Source of the DNA: an uncultured Eubacteriales bacterium
GTDB taxonomy: Bacteria; Bacillota; Clostridia; Christensenellales; Borkfalkiaceae
Length of the DNA: 54,585 nucleotides
Assembly (NCBI GenBank): GCA_900542935.1
Contig: UQPN01000017.1
Span: forward strand, 1-54,585
Reading direction: 5' to 3'
The number at the start of each line of letters is the position of its first letter. The stretch's first letter is position 1. This document shows positions 1 through 9,500 of this stretch, piece after piece. Both the position numbers and the translations under genes were made by a program. Below the pieces are notes generated by a model, which saw only the letters and a program-made list of their open reading frames with translations, did not search any database and was not told the DNA's origin.

Positions 1-2
1 CA

Positions 3-2088
3 GGCCGAGGGTCCGGTGCAGGTTCGCTCGTCGCTTATTCGCTCGGCATTACGGATTTGGACCCCCTTCATTTCGACTTGCTGTTTGAACGCTTCCTGAA
101 TCCGGAACGCGTCTCCATGCCTGACTTTGACGTCGACTTTTGTCAGTACAACCGAGACCGTACGATTGACTACGTCAAGCGAACCTACGGTGTGGATGCC
201 GTGAGTCAGATTGCAACGTTCGGCACTTTGGGGGCCAAGGCGGTTGTGCGTGATGTGGGGCGTGCACTAGACGTCCCATATATGAAGACGGATGCGCTTG
301 CGAAGCTTATCCCCATGCAGCCGGGGCGGAACATTTCTCTCGACGATGCAATTGCCGAGGTGCCGGAATTCAAAGAGGCAATTGAACGCGATGACGAATA
401 TAAAGAAATCATTCGACTTGCCAAACCCTTGGAAGGTCTGACTCGGAACCTCGGTATGCATGCCGGCGGCGTGCTGATTGCACCAGGGAAGCTCACGGAT
501 TTTTGTCCGCTCTACAACTCCGACGGGCGTCCCGAAAACACTATCAGTCAGTTCGACAAGAAGGACGTGGAAAACGTTGGTCTTGTGAAGTTTGACTTCT
601 TGGGGCTCACTACACTTTCGATTCTTGCCAAAGCAGTAGAGATCATCGACAAGCTCTATCCAGAGCAGCATTTTGAACTTGAACGTATTCCGGTTGACGA
701 TGCGGCGACTTATGAACTCTTCCAGCAAGCCAATACGGCCGCAGTGTTCCAGTTTGAATCGGATGGCATGCGAGGACTTTTGAAACAGGCGCGTCCAGAT
801 CGACTAGAAGACTTGGTGGCTTTGAATGCACTTTACCGTCCGGGCCCAATGGACCTGATTCCGTCCTATATCGATCGAAAATTTGGGCGGGAAAAGGTTG
901 AATACCTTGACGACCGGATGGAACCGGTCCTTAAGGAAACCTACGGCATCATGGTCTATCAGGAACAGGTGATGCGTGTGGCTCAGGTGGTGGGCGGTTA
1001 CTCATTGGGCGGTGCAGATTTGCTGCGCCGCGCAATGGGTAAAAAGAATGTCGAAGAGATGAAGCGCCAGCGCGCTGTTTTTATTAAGGGTGCAGGAGAA
1101 AGAGGTGTAAAGGAATCGGTTGCCACCGAGATCTTCGACTTGATGGAAAAGTTTGCGGGCTACGGTTTTAATAAGTCCCACGCCGCAGCTTATTCTTATG
1201 TCGCATACCAGACGGCATATCTCAAGGTTCATCACACAGCGGCATTCTTTGCTGCCAACTTGTGCATGGTGATGGACGACGGTGACAAGATGAAGGCACT
1301 GATCGATGACGCTCGAGCAAACGGTGTGGACTTCAGACTGCCGGACGTGAATGTGAGCGAATGGTTCTTCTCCGTGCCGACAGAAAACGTCATTCAGCTT
1401 GGTCTTGGTGCGATTAAAGGTATCAACCGTGCTTTAGTTGAAGCAATTGTGTCCGAGCGCGAAGCGAATGGACCATTTGAAGATATTTTTGACTTTGCTG
1501 CTCGTGTAGAAGGTGTCAATTATCGCATCTTTGAAAGCATGGTACGTGCAGGAGCGTTTGATTCCACAGATGCAGATCGAGGCAGGCTTTTCAGCAACAT
1601 TAGTAATGCATTGCAAGGTGGCGCCGCTGTACGTCAAAGCGCTGGTCAAGACAGTCTTTTCGGCGGAGAGGAGACTAAAAAGATCGTCAATTGGGTAGAG
1701 GGCGAACAGTGGTCTTTCCGTCGAAATCTAGAAGAAGAGATGACGGCATTCGGCTTCTCACTTTCCGGTCATTTCTTTGATGAATATAAGGACGACCTCC
1801 GGGCAATCGGATGCATGCCTCTTGATGAGCTTCAGGTCAGCAAAGAGAACGTTTGCGTCGGCGGGGTTATATCTTCTATTCGTCAAATCAATGGAAAACG
1901 CGGTGTAATGGGTGTTGTCGGCATTGACGATGGGACACACAGTATAGAGTTTTTCGCATTTTCGGATCTTTGGGCAACACTGAAGACTTGGATTGCGCCC
2001 AAGATGGCTGTTTGGGTCAAGGGACGGCCAAAATATGATGATTTTTCTAAGAAGGTGACAATCTATCCAGAAGAAATTATGTCAGCAG
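3..2088 (+). CDS. dnaE: DNA polymerase III alpha subunit, internal fragment (truncated at both ends)
   Basis: Replicative polymerase catalytic subunit. The frame is open from base 3 and begins GRGSGAGSLVAYSLGITD, the conserved start of the polymerase core. The metal-binding PDFDVDFC motif (E. coli D401/D403) lies near base 130 and KFDFLG (E. coli D555) near base 595. Fingers and helix-hairpin-helix regions follow, then an OB fold at about 1840-2080. The N-terminal PHP domain lies outside the window. The tau-binding C-terminus is missing, because homology stops near 2088 and the last ~27 codons read the following MATE gene in the wrong frame. The wording (FCQYNRDRTIDYVK, GLEGLTRNLGMHAGGV-type segments) is of DnaE1 type and resembles Burkholderiales such as Sutterellaceae, unlike the rest of the window. 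The true gene should be about 1150 residues. Identity is certain; the host is inferred. Confidence 0.93.
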
Positions 2089-2110
2089 ATGATGCTGTTT
2101 TCGCTGCCGC
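2080..2110. other. Probable chimeric junction, dnaE to MATE
   Basis: Two unrelated reading frames meet here. The dnaE frame loses homology after YPEEIMSADD, and the MATE frame starts abruptly at its first membrane helix. There is no intergenic space, promoter or ribosome binding site. Codon style changes at the same point. The two sources may share only a short GATGATGCTG-like microhomology. This is better explained by misassembly than by recombination. Confidence 0.8.
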
Positions 2111-3429
2111 TCATGTTATCCAACGTCCTGCAGGTGCTTTTCAACCTGTCGGACATATTCGTCGTGTCTAATTTCGGCAGCGCCAACTCTCTCGGTTCCG
2201 TCGGCTCCACGTCCACGCTCGTGGTACTGTTCACGGGCTTTTTAATCGGCATGGGCAGCGGCGTGAACGCGCTCACCGCGCATTTCATCGGCTCGAAAAG
2301 CGATAAAGATCTGCGAGAAACCATACACACTTCCGCCATCGTCTGTCTGATTACGGGCGCCGTGTTATGCGTAATTTTATTTTGTTCCGCAAATCTTCTG
2401 TTGCGGCTGGTAGATACGAAGCCGGTATTTATCGGCGGCGCCACGCAATACCTTAAAATTTATGCGTTCGGCATGCCCGCGCTTGCTCTTTACAACTTCG
2501 GCAACGGCGTTTTAAGCGCGGCGGGCGATACCAAGCGTCCTCTTATTTATCTTGCCGTCGCCGGCGTCTTCAACATCCTTTTAAACCTGTTTTTCGTCAT
2601 CGTCTGCAAACTGGACGTCGCGGGCGTCGCAATCGCCAGCATCGCTTCGCAGTATATTTCCGCTATCCTTATTTTTATTTCGCTTCTGAAAAATAAAGGC
2701 GGCGCTTCCGTACGCTGGAAGTATCTGAAAATCACCCCCGAAAAAGCGAAAAAAATTCTCGGACTCGGCTTGCCGTCGGGTTTCCAGAATTCTATCTTCT
2801 CCATCGCGAATCTGTTTATCCAGAAAGCGGTGAACTACTTCGACGAAACGTTTTTCAACGGCAACACCGCCGCCGCGAACGCCGACGCGCTCATCTACGA
2901 TCTGCTTGCCGCCTACTACACGGCTTGTTCCTCGTTCATGGGGCAGAACTTCGGCGCGGGCAAAAAAGACAGAATGCGCGCAAGTTACCGCATCTCGCTC
3001 ATTTATTCGTTCGGCACGGGGCTGATCGCGGGCGGCTTGCTTCTCACGTTCGGCAGACAATTTTTAAGCATTTTCACGAAGAATCCCGCCGAAATCGAAG
3101 ACGGCATGCAGCGGCTCGTCGTCATGGGCGCTTCTTACGCCGTTTCGTCGTTTATGGACTGCACCATCGCCGCCTCCCGCGGACTGGGCAAGAGTTTCGT
3201 GCCCACCGTCATCGTGATTTCCGGTTCGTGCGTGTTCCGCGTGGCGTGGATTTACACGGTATTCGAACATTTCCATACCGTCGCCTCGCTGTATCTTCTG
3301 TACCCCTGCTCGTGGATTTTAACGGCAATCGCGGAAATCATCTATTACATCATCACGTACAAAAAGATTTCGAAACGCCTCGACGAAAAACAACGGGAAG
3401 AACAAACCGAAATTCGGGAAAGCGTGTAG
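2089..3429 (+). CDS. MATE family multidrug/cation efflux transporter, 5' truncated
   Basis: Inner-membrane antiporter expelling drugs or metabolites using a Na+ or H+ gradient. The 446 visible residues cover almost the whole twelve-helix fold, including LLFSLPLMLSNVLQ-like helix 1, GMPALALYNFGNGVLSAAGDT and GLPSGFQNSIFSIAN, all typical of Clostridia MATE proteins. Family members have roughly 10-20 more residues before helix 1. The first visible ATG codons are therefore internal and the real start was lost at the junction. A charged tail (KRLDEKQREEQTEIRE) ends the protein. No partner gene is adjacent and the substrate cannot be told from sequence. Confidence 0.88.
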   Translation: MMLFSLPLMLSNVLQVLFNLSDIFVVSNFGSANSLGSVGSTSTLVVLFTGFLIGMGSGVNALTAHFIGSKSDKDLRETIHTSAIVCLITGAVLCVILFCSANLLLRLVDTKPVFIGGATQYLKIYAFGMPALALYNFGNGVLSAAGDTKRPLIYLAVAGVFNILLNLFFVIVCKLDVAGVAIASIASQYISAILIFISLLKNKGGASVRWKYLKITPEKAKKILGLGLPSGFQNSIFSIANLFIQKAVNYFDETFFNGNTAAANADALIYDLLAAYYTACSSFMGQNFGAGKKDRMRASYRISLIYSFGTGLIAGGLLLTFGRQFLSIFTKNPAEIEDGMQRLVVMGASYAVSSFMDCTIAASRGLGKSFVPTVIVISGSCVFRVAWIYTVFEHFHTVASLYLLYPCSWILTAIAEIIYYIITYKKISKRLDEKQREEQTEIRESV

Positions 3430-3493
3430 TTACGCCCTTTTTTTCCGCCGGCATAAAAGCGCCTCAACCCGTCCGATAACGTGCGTAAAGCGC

Positions 3494-3525
3494 TTGACAT
3501 TCCGCACATATATCGCGCATATATG
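3494..3525 (+). promoter_or_regulatory. TTGACA box followed by a 19-bp palindrome
   Basis: A perfect TTGACA (3494-3499) is followed by the palindrome CATATAT-CGCGC-ATATATG (3507-3525), which sits where the -10 box should be. No good TATAAT is present: TATATG (3520-3525) is the best, 20 bases from the -35. No gene follows on the plus strand, but a terminator lies about 60 bases on, so a short regulated RNA is possible. Confidence 0.35.
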
Positions 3526-3554
3526 TTAATCATCCGCACAATCATAGAAGGAAC

Positions 3555-3635
3555 CCTGCCGCCGGGCAGGAACAAAAAACGCTCATTGCTTATCGTCGGT
3601 TCTTTGAAGATAAGTTCATGAGCGCTTTATTTTAT
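3555..3635 (+). terminator. Hairpin pair with T tract
   Basis: A small perfect hairpin CCTGCC-GCCG-GGCAGG (3555-3570) is followed by a longer one: CGCTCATTGCTTATC (3580-3594) pairs imperfectly with GATAAGTTCATGAGCG (3609-3624), then a T-rich run (3626-3635). An A tract before the stem would let it work on the minus strand too. It probably ends transcription of the MATE gene or of a short RNA starting near 3530. Confidence 0.6.
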
Positions 3636-3691
3636 TCTCAGACAAAACGCCGAAAGGATAAACATAGTTCCGCAAATTTATCCTGTTTTTC

Positions 3692-3838
3692 TTACGAATA
3701 TTCGTACACCAGATTTTCCGGCAACATCGGCATGGTATCCCCCGCGTCCGCAAAAGCCCTGCCGCGCAGCTTTCCGTTATAATCCACTATTTTGTATTCG
3801 CCTTTGATGGGACATATATCCCCGCCTCGCAGTATCAT
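3692..3838 (-). CDS. Small YjzC-like protein, 48 residues
   Basis: Short ORF from ATG (3836-3838) to TAA, with coding character despite its size. The order is LRGGDICPIKGEYKIVD, then NGKLRGRAF, then AGDTMPMLPENL. The pattern C-P-x-x-G-x-Y-x-x-x-D, G, GDTMP resembles small YjzC-type proteins of Bacillota, whose function is unknown. An in-frame TGA nine bases upstream fixes the start. No Shine-Dalgarno is visible; instead a TATACT box lies eight bases before ATG, so the mRNA may be leaderless. It stands alone, with terminators on either side. The family link is tentative. Confidence 0.55.
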   Translation of the reverse strand: MILRGGDICPIKGEYKIVDYNGKLRGRAFADAGDTMPMLPENLVYEYS

Positions 3839-4059
3839 TTGTATTCAGTATACCCAGGATGACAAAATTTATACCGTCCTTTAATCGGGCTTTTCCTCCG
3901 CCGTATCGCCCCGAAAAAATGGCGCGGCTTGCGAAAAAACAATTAAAAAATCCGATTCAATGCCCGCCGTTTTCCCGAACCGCCCTCACCCAAACGCGCG
4001 CAATCCGCCGCCCGACATTTCAACAAACAATAAAAAAGCGCCTCGGATCCGGCCGAAGA

Positions 4060-4093
4060 AAAACGCTTTCCGGAAATTTCCGGAAAGCGTTTT
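4060..4093 (-). terminator. Rho-independent terminator of the foldase gene
   Basis: Perfect 34-bp palindrome (AAAACGCTTTCCGG arms around AAATTT) 13 bases after the stop of the minus-strand lipoprotein gene, with a U run on the minus transcript. Confidence 0.88.
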
Positions 4094-4105
4094 CAATGCA
4101 AAATT

Positions 4106-6292
4106 TTAATTTCGTCCGTTGCTGCTGTCCATATCCAGCAAATCCTGATACCGCGTCGTATACTTGGTTACGGCGTTTTCCGTGTTGTAATCGGCAAGCA
4201 TTCTTTCCTGCACAATCGTACTGCTTTCGTCCAGTTTCGATTTCACGGAGTCGTAGAAATATCTTGCGAACGTATCTTCTTTATATTCGCCGTTTTCCAT
4301 ATTCGCTTCCGCAAAAATCTCGTCCGCCGTGCCGTACACGTTGCCTGCTTCGTACACATAGTTGCAGTACATGATGTGCCAGCCGTAATCGGTAAGGCAT
4401 ACGGTATACGTGCCTACGCCGCCCGCCACGGCTTCTTTCGCCGCATACGCGAATTCTTTCACGAACGTTTTGTCGCACGAGGGCGTTACCGTATAGCCGA
4501 TATAGCTGTTCAGCATACCGGGGTCGGTGCCGTACGCAAATACCAGCTCGTTCACCGCCGTTACCGCCTTATACTGCTTCGATTCCGTATCCGCGAAATA
4601 CGTTCCGAGGTCTACGCCCGTTCCGACGTCCGCCTTTCCTTTCAGCAGCATGAAATCCTGCCAGTCGAAATCGTTCTTCGCGTTAGCCGAAGGCGTTCTC
4701 TTGTACGTGGTAAGCGCCGTCGCGGGAGTCGTTACCCCCAGCATCGTTTCCAGCACGTTGTTCACGAACGGCAGAATCGTCTTATCCTTGCTCACGTTCA
4801 CGCTCTTGATTTTCCCGTCCGCCGAAGTTACCACGCTGCCGTCGAACGCAATCGAAGAAGCGTAATGCGTCGCCGTTTTGTAGCGCTTCGTGTTGCCCGT
4901 GTATTTATTGAAGAAGTACCACTTGCCGTCCTTTTCTTCCGCATAGTTCGAAGCGTCGTCGTTCGAAAACCAGCCGGTACGCTGATCTTTGGCGATAATC
5001 TTATCCGCCGCTTTCGCGCGCTCCGCGTAGTACGTTTCCATACGCGCCGCTTTTTCCTCGTCCGTCGTCGCCTTGTCCGCGTCGTTCTTGTAAGCGGAAA
5101 TGCGCTGCGTCTCCGTCGCCGAGAAAGGCAACAGAATATTGTACACGTAGCCGTAGCGATATTTTCCTGCCTCGCGCGCCGCTTTTTCGGGCGCGTAAAG
5201 CACGAATTTCGTTGCCGAAAGCGAACCGATATCCGATTCGAAATCGCTCAGCGATTCGTCGTATTTCTTCTTCTGCGCGGCAAGCTCTTCTTCATACAGC
5301 TTCTTCACCTTATCCGCCGTCAGCGAAGCGCCCGCCTTTTCGTCCACCGCGTCCGAAAACTTCGAAATCATCGATTGTTCCAGCTGCGATAAAAGCTCTA
5401 CGTAGAAATAATCCAGCTTCATGAAATCCGTCGTTTCCGTCGTCTCGCTCGAAATCAGTCCGTTCGAAACAAGATTCGTGATAAACTGATTGTACGCGGC
5501 GCGGCGCGAATATCTCGTGGAGTTTTTCTGCTTTTCGTATTCCCCGCACGAATCGGGCGTGTTATACCCCGTGTAAATGTCGTAATTTTCCGTGTAATAA
5601 TCGTCTTTTTCCGTGTTGATTCCGGTCGGCAGCGTACGCGCGCTGTCCGCGCCCGTAATCCCGTCCGCAGACGTGTCGTCCGAAGAACGCATAAACGAAG
5701 TTTCCGAAGAATCCAGCGAAGAATTCACGGCTTTCTTCAAAGAGTACACCGCGCGGTCGTATCCGTTGTCGCCCTCCGCGGCGGTTCCGCCGTCCGTCAG
5801 GAAGTATTTCAGCGTTAAAATCTGCGCGCGTTTTTCTTCCTCCACGTCTTTCAGCTCGTCTTTCTGCGCCGCGATGTAATCGTTGTATCCCTGCACCGAA
5901 TATCCGTCCGCGTCCAGGAAATACGCCATCGAATACTGCACGGTAATCTTCCGCGCCACCAGCGTTTCCGCCAGCTTGTTGAACGTATCTTTGTACGTGG
6001 CGCCGTTCTGCACCGAAGAATAGCCGGAAGAAAGAAACGCCGAAATCAGATCGCGCTTGTAAATTTTGCCGTTGCTTTCGCTCACCACGTCTTTATACGC
6101 GGCATACTTTCCGCCTTCGGCGAAATCTTTTTCTTTCGTGATGTTCACTTCGGCGATCACGCGCGACATATCCGCTTCGTTGTCCGTTCCTATCAGGGAA
6201 TCGCACCCCGCGGCAGCTCCCGCAAACGCAAGGCACAAAAGCGCCGCAGCCGTATTTCTCACCGTTTTTCCAAATTGTTTTTTAGAGTTCAT
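4106..6292 (-). CDS. PrsA/SurA-like peptidyl-prolyl isomerase lipoprotein
   Basis: Predicted surface-anchored foldase of 728 residues. Start ATG at 6292 has GGAG eight bases upstream; the frame is open further but unlike protein. Residues 1-29 form a lipoprotein signal peptide (basic N-terminus, hydrophobic core) with lipobox AAGC, lipidated Cys30. A SurA_N-like helical region follows (about 35-400), then lysine/alanine-rich coiled stretches. Near residues 627-641 GTYTVCLTDYGWHIM resembles the end of a parvulin (PpiC) domain, where GYHI is usual. It is more than twice the usual PrsA length (about 300) and the parvulin signature is degenerate, so enzymatic activity is uncertain. Its place after prs, pth and mfd matches the PPIase seen there in many Bacillota. 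It has its own promoter and terminator. Confidence 0.7.
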   Translation of the reverse strand: MNSKKQFGKTVRNTAAALLCLAFAGAAAGCDSLIGTDNEADMSRVIAEVNITKEKDFAEGGKYAAYKDVVSESNGKIYKRDLISAFLSSGYSSVQNGATYKDTFNKLAETLVARKITVQYSMAYFLDADGYSVQGYNDYIAAQKDELKDVEEEKRAQILTLKYFLTDGGTAAEGDNGYDRAVYSLKKAVNSSLDSSETSFMRSSDDTSADGITGADSARTLPTGINTEKDDYYTENYDIYTGYNTPDSCGEYEKQKNSTRYSRRAAYNQFITNLVSNGLISSETTETTDFMKLDYFYVELLSQLEQSMISKFSDAVDEKAGASLTADKVKKLYEEELAAQKKKYDESLSDFESDIGSLSATKFVLYAPEKAAREAGKYRYGYVYNILLPFSATETQRISAYKNDADKATTDEEKAARMETYYAERAKAADKIIAKDQRTGWFSNDDASNYAEEKDGKWYFFNKYTGNTKRYKTATHYASSIAFDGSVVTSADGKIKSVNVSKDKTILPFVNNVLETMLGVTTPATALTTYKRTPSANAKNDFDWQDFMLLKGKADVGTGVDLGTYFADTESKQYKAVTAVNELVFAYGTDPGMLNSYIGYTVTPSCDKTFVKEFAYAAKEAVAGGVGTYTVCLTDYGWHIMYCNYVYEAGNVYGTADEIFAEANMENGEYKEDTFARYFYDSVKSKLDESSTIVQERMLADYNTENAVTKYTTRYQDLLDMDSSNGRN

Positions 6293-6383
6293 TTTTTCAC
6301 TCCGTATGGCGTTGAAACTTCGTCTTCGCTTTTTCGCCGTAAAACGCGCAAAAAACGCCAAGACGTATTTATAGTCATTTTCT

Positions 6384-6412
6384 ATTATAACCTCTTTCGG
6401 CGCAAAATGCAA
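6384..6412 (-). promoter_or_regulatory. Promoter of the foldase lipoprotein gene
   Basis: On the minus strand TTGCAT (6407-6412), 17-base spacer, TATAAT (6384-6389). Predicted start near 6376 gives an 84-base leader before ATG 6292. Confidence 0.8.
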
Positions 6413-6520
6413 CCGTTTTTTCATAAAATTTCGATGCAATCGGATGAAAATCACGTAAAATTCCCGATTTTTTCCGTTCCGCCCGCTTTGCCGCGGCGGC
6501 AACGCCCCGTTTTTTCTCCG

Positions 6521-9500
6521 TCAGCCGCCCTGCAAAGCAAATTTCAGAAATTTCGTCATCTCCGCCATCACTTCCACGGGCTGCCCCGCAATCGCGAATT
6601 CTATCACGGGCGCCACCGACATGTTCAGCCTGATTCTCCCCGCGTATTTTTCCATCGCCGCCTGCACTCCTTTCGCGCCCAGCTTTTCCATACCGGAAAA
6701 TTCCAGCGAACCGAATTTTTTCGCCGCGCAGATTTTTTTCACGCCCAGCCGCGAAGCGTACGCCTTCATCGCCGCAATCACCAGAAGGTTCACCACCGCC
6801 GCGGGCGGGTCGCCGTATACTTCTTTCAACGAAGAATAAACGCGCTTGTAATCGGCAACCGAACGTATCTCCGCAATCTGCTTGTACGTATCCAGCCTGC
6901 CCGCCGAAGATTCCACGTATTTTTCGGGAATATACGCGTCCGTGCGCACGTCCAGCTCCACTTCCTCTTCCGTTTCGCCCGTCAGTTCCTCTTTTAAAAG
7001 TTTCGCGTACAGCTCGTAGCCCACTTTATCCATATGCCCGTGCTGTTCCGCGCCCAGCACGTTTCCCGCGCCGCGGATTTCCAGATCCCGCATCGCCAGC
7101 TTGTAGCCGCTGCCCAGCTCGGTAAACTGCATAATGGCTTTCAGTCGCTCGGCGGCGTTCTCCGTCATCACCCGCTCCGCCTTATATGTAAAGTACGCGT
7201 GCGCAAGGCGCGAGCCGCGCCCCACTCTTCCCCGCAGCTGATACAGCTGCGAAATGCCCAGCCGTTCGGAATCGATGACGATCAGCGTGTTCGCGTTCGG
7301 CAGGTCGATGCCGTTTTCGATAATCGTGGTGGTAACAAGCACGTTGCTTTTGCCGGAATAAAAATCGTACACGTTGTTTTCCAGCACGGTCTTGTCCATT
7401 CTCCCGTGCGCCACCGAAATCCTCGCTTCGGGCACGATCGCCGCCACTTTCGCCGCAAACGTATAAATGCTTTCCACGCGGTTGTACAAAATAAACACCT
7501 GCCCGTCCCGCGATAATTCCCTGATGCACGCGTCGCGGATCAGCGTTTCCGTCTCTTCCGCCACATACGTCTGCACCGGAAGTCGCTCGCGCGGCGCCGT
7601 GCGTATCGTCGAAATGTCCCGTATTCCGGTCAAAGACATATGCAATGTTCTCGGAATGGGCGTCGCCGTCATCGTCAGGCAGTCGATATTGTTGCGCAGA
7701 TGTTTTATTTTTTCCTTGTGTTCCACGCCGAATCGCTGTTCCTCGTCCAGAATCAGCAGCCCCAGGTCTTTGAATTTCACGTCCGCCGACAACAGCCTGT
7801 GCGTGCCTATCACGAAGTCTATGGAACCGTCCGCCAGCCCGTCCAGCGTGGCTTTCGTTTCTTTCGGCGTAGCGAAACGGTTGAGTACGGCAATCTTCAC
7901 CCCGAACGGTTCGAAGCGTTTCAGCGCGGTATCGTAATGCTGATTGCAAAGCACCGTGCCGGGGCACATCAGCGCCGCCTGTTTGCCGCCCAGTATACAA
8001 AGATACGCCGCGCGGAACGCCACTTCGGTTTTTCCGAAACCCACGTCGCCGCACAGCAGACGATCCATCACCTTTCCGCTGCACATATCCGCCTTGATTT
8101 CCGCCACGCTGTCCGCCTGGTCGGGCGTCAGCTCGTAGGGAAACGCCTCTTCGAATTCGCTCATGAACGCCTGATTTTCGGGAAACGCATACCCGCGGTT
8201 TTCCGCGCGCGCCGCATACAGCGCTTTCAAATCGAACGCCATTTTCTTTATGGAGGCTTTCACGCGCGCCTTCACCCGTTCGAATTCCGCTCCGCCTATC
8301 TTGCTCAGCGGCGGATGATCCCCGCCAACGTATTTCGAAAGCGAGTCCATATTCTCCACGGGCACGTACAGCGTGTCGCCGTCCTTGTATTCGAGCGCGA
8401 CGTATTCTTTCGTGCCGTCGGTCGTTTCTATCTTTTTCGTACCGATCACGCGCCCCACGCCGTGCGTTTCGTGCACCGCGTAGTCGCCCACTTCGGGCGC
8501 CGTAAACAAATCGCCGCGGCGGCGCTTCACCCGCTTCTGCTCCACGGGCTTCGTGTACAAATCGCCCGTGCCTATCGCCACAAACTTCGCCTCGTGCAGA
8601 ATAAAGCCTTTATCCAGCGCCTCGCTCGTCAGCCCCACCGCGTGCAGCGCGTCGAAATCGGCGGTCGGCTCCGTGGGCACGTACGCGTCCGAAAGCGTTT
8701 CGCTCATTTTCGCCAGACGGTTTTCGTTCCCGCAGAACAGTACCGCGCGATACCCGCCTTTCAGCCAGTTTTTAAGGTCGGTGATCAGCTGCGGCGCCGC
8801 GTTCAGATACCGGCTGACGGGCGTTACGCGGAAATTGAAAATTTTCAGCGGCGTAAAGAAAAACGGATTCCCCGTAAACGTCTGCACCGCCGCGAGCCGG
8901 AATTTTTTCAGCCCGTCGTAAAACGCCTGCTTTTCCGTCAGCTGCCCGTGCGAAAAGCTTAAAACTTCCCCGCCCGCTTTCAGTCTGGAATACCTCTCTT
9001 CGAACTCCTTGTAAATCGCCTCGCACTTATCCCGCAGCGTCTTGCTTTCGTCAAACACGATCACCGCGTTTCCGGGCAGCAAATCGAATATCGTCCCGCT
9101 GTTTCCAAGCAGCGGCAACAAAAATTCCTCGGCGGAAAGAGCTTCGCATCCGCGCGTTTTCCCGTCCTCTTCCGCCTGTTCCAGCCCCGAAAGCAGTTCG
9201 GAAACAATCGTATTCGCCCGCACGTAACTCTCGCGCGTCGTAAACTCCGCCAGACTCTCCCGCAGCACCTCTTTCACGCCCGCGATTTCGTCTTTTGCGA
9301 TAAAGCAATCGGCGGCGGGCAGAATCGCAAGACGGGTTTTCGGCTCCAGCCGATTGCCCGTTTCCATATCGTACGGCTTGATTTTTTCCACTTCGTCGCC
9401 GAAGAAGTCCACGCGCACAGGGTTCTCTTCGCCCACGGGAAAAATGTCTAAAATATCGCCGCGCAGCGCGTACGCCCCCTTGCTTTCCACCTCGGAAACG

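Noticed and set aside
2089..2171. C-terminal 27 codons of the dnaE frame as part of DnaE
   Set aside because: They translate the MATE gene out of frame and have no DnaE homology.
7034..8962. Plus-strand ORFs of 160 and 440 residues inside mfd
   Set aside because: Antisense shadows of a strongly conserved gene.
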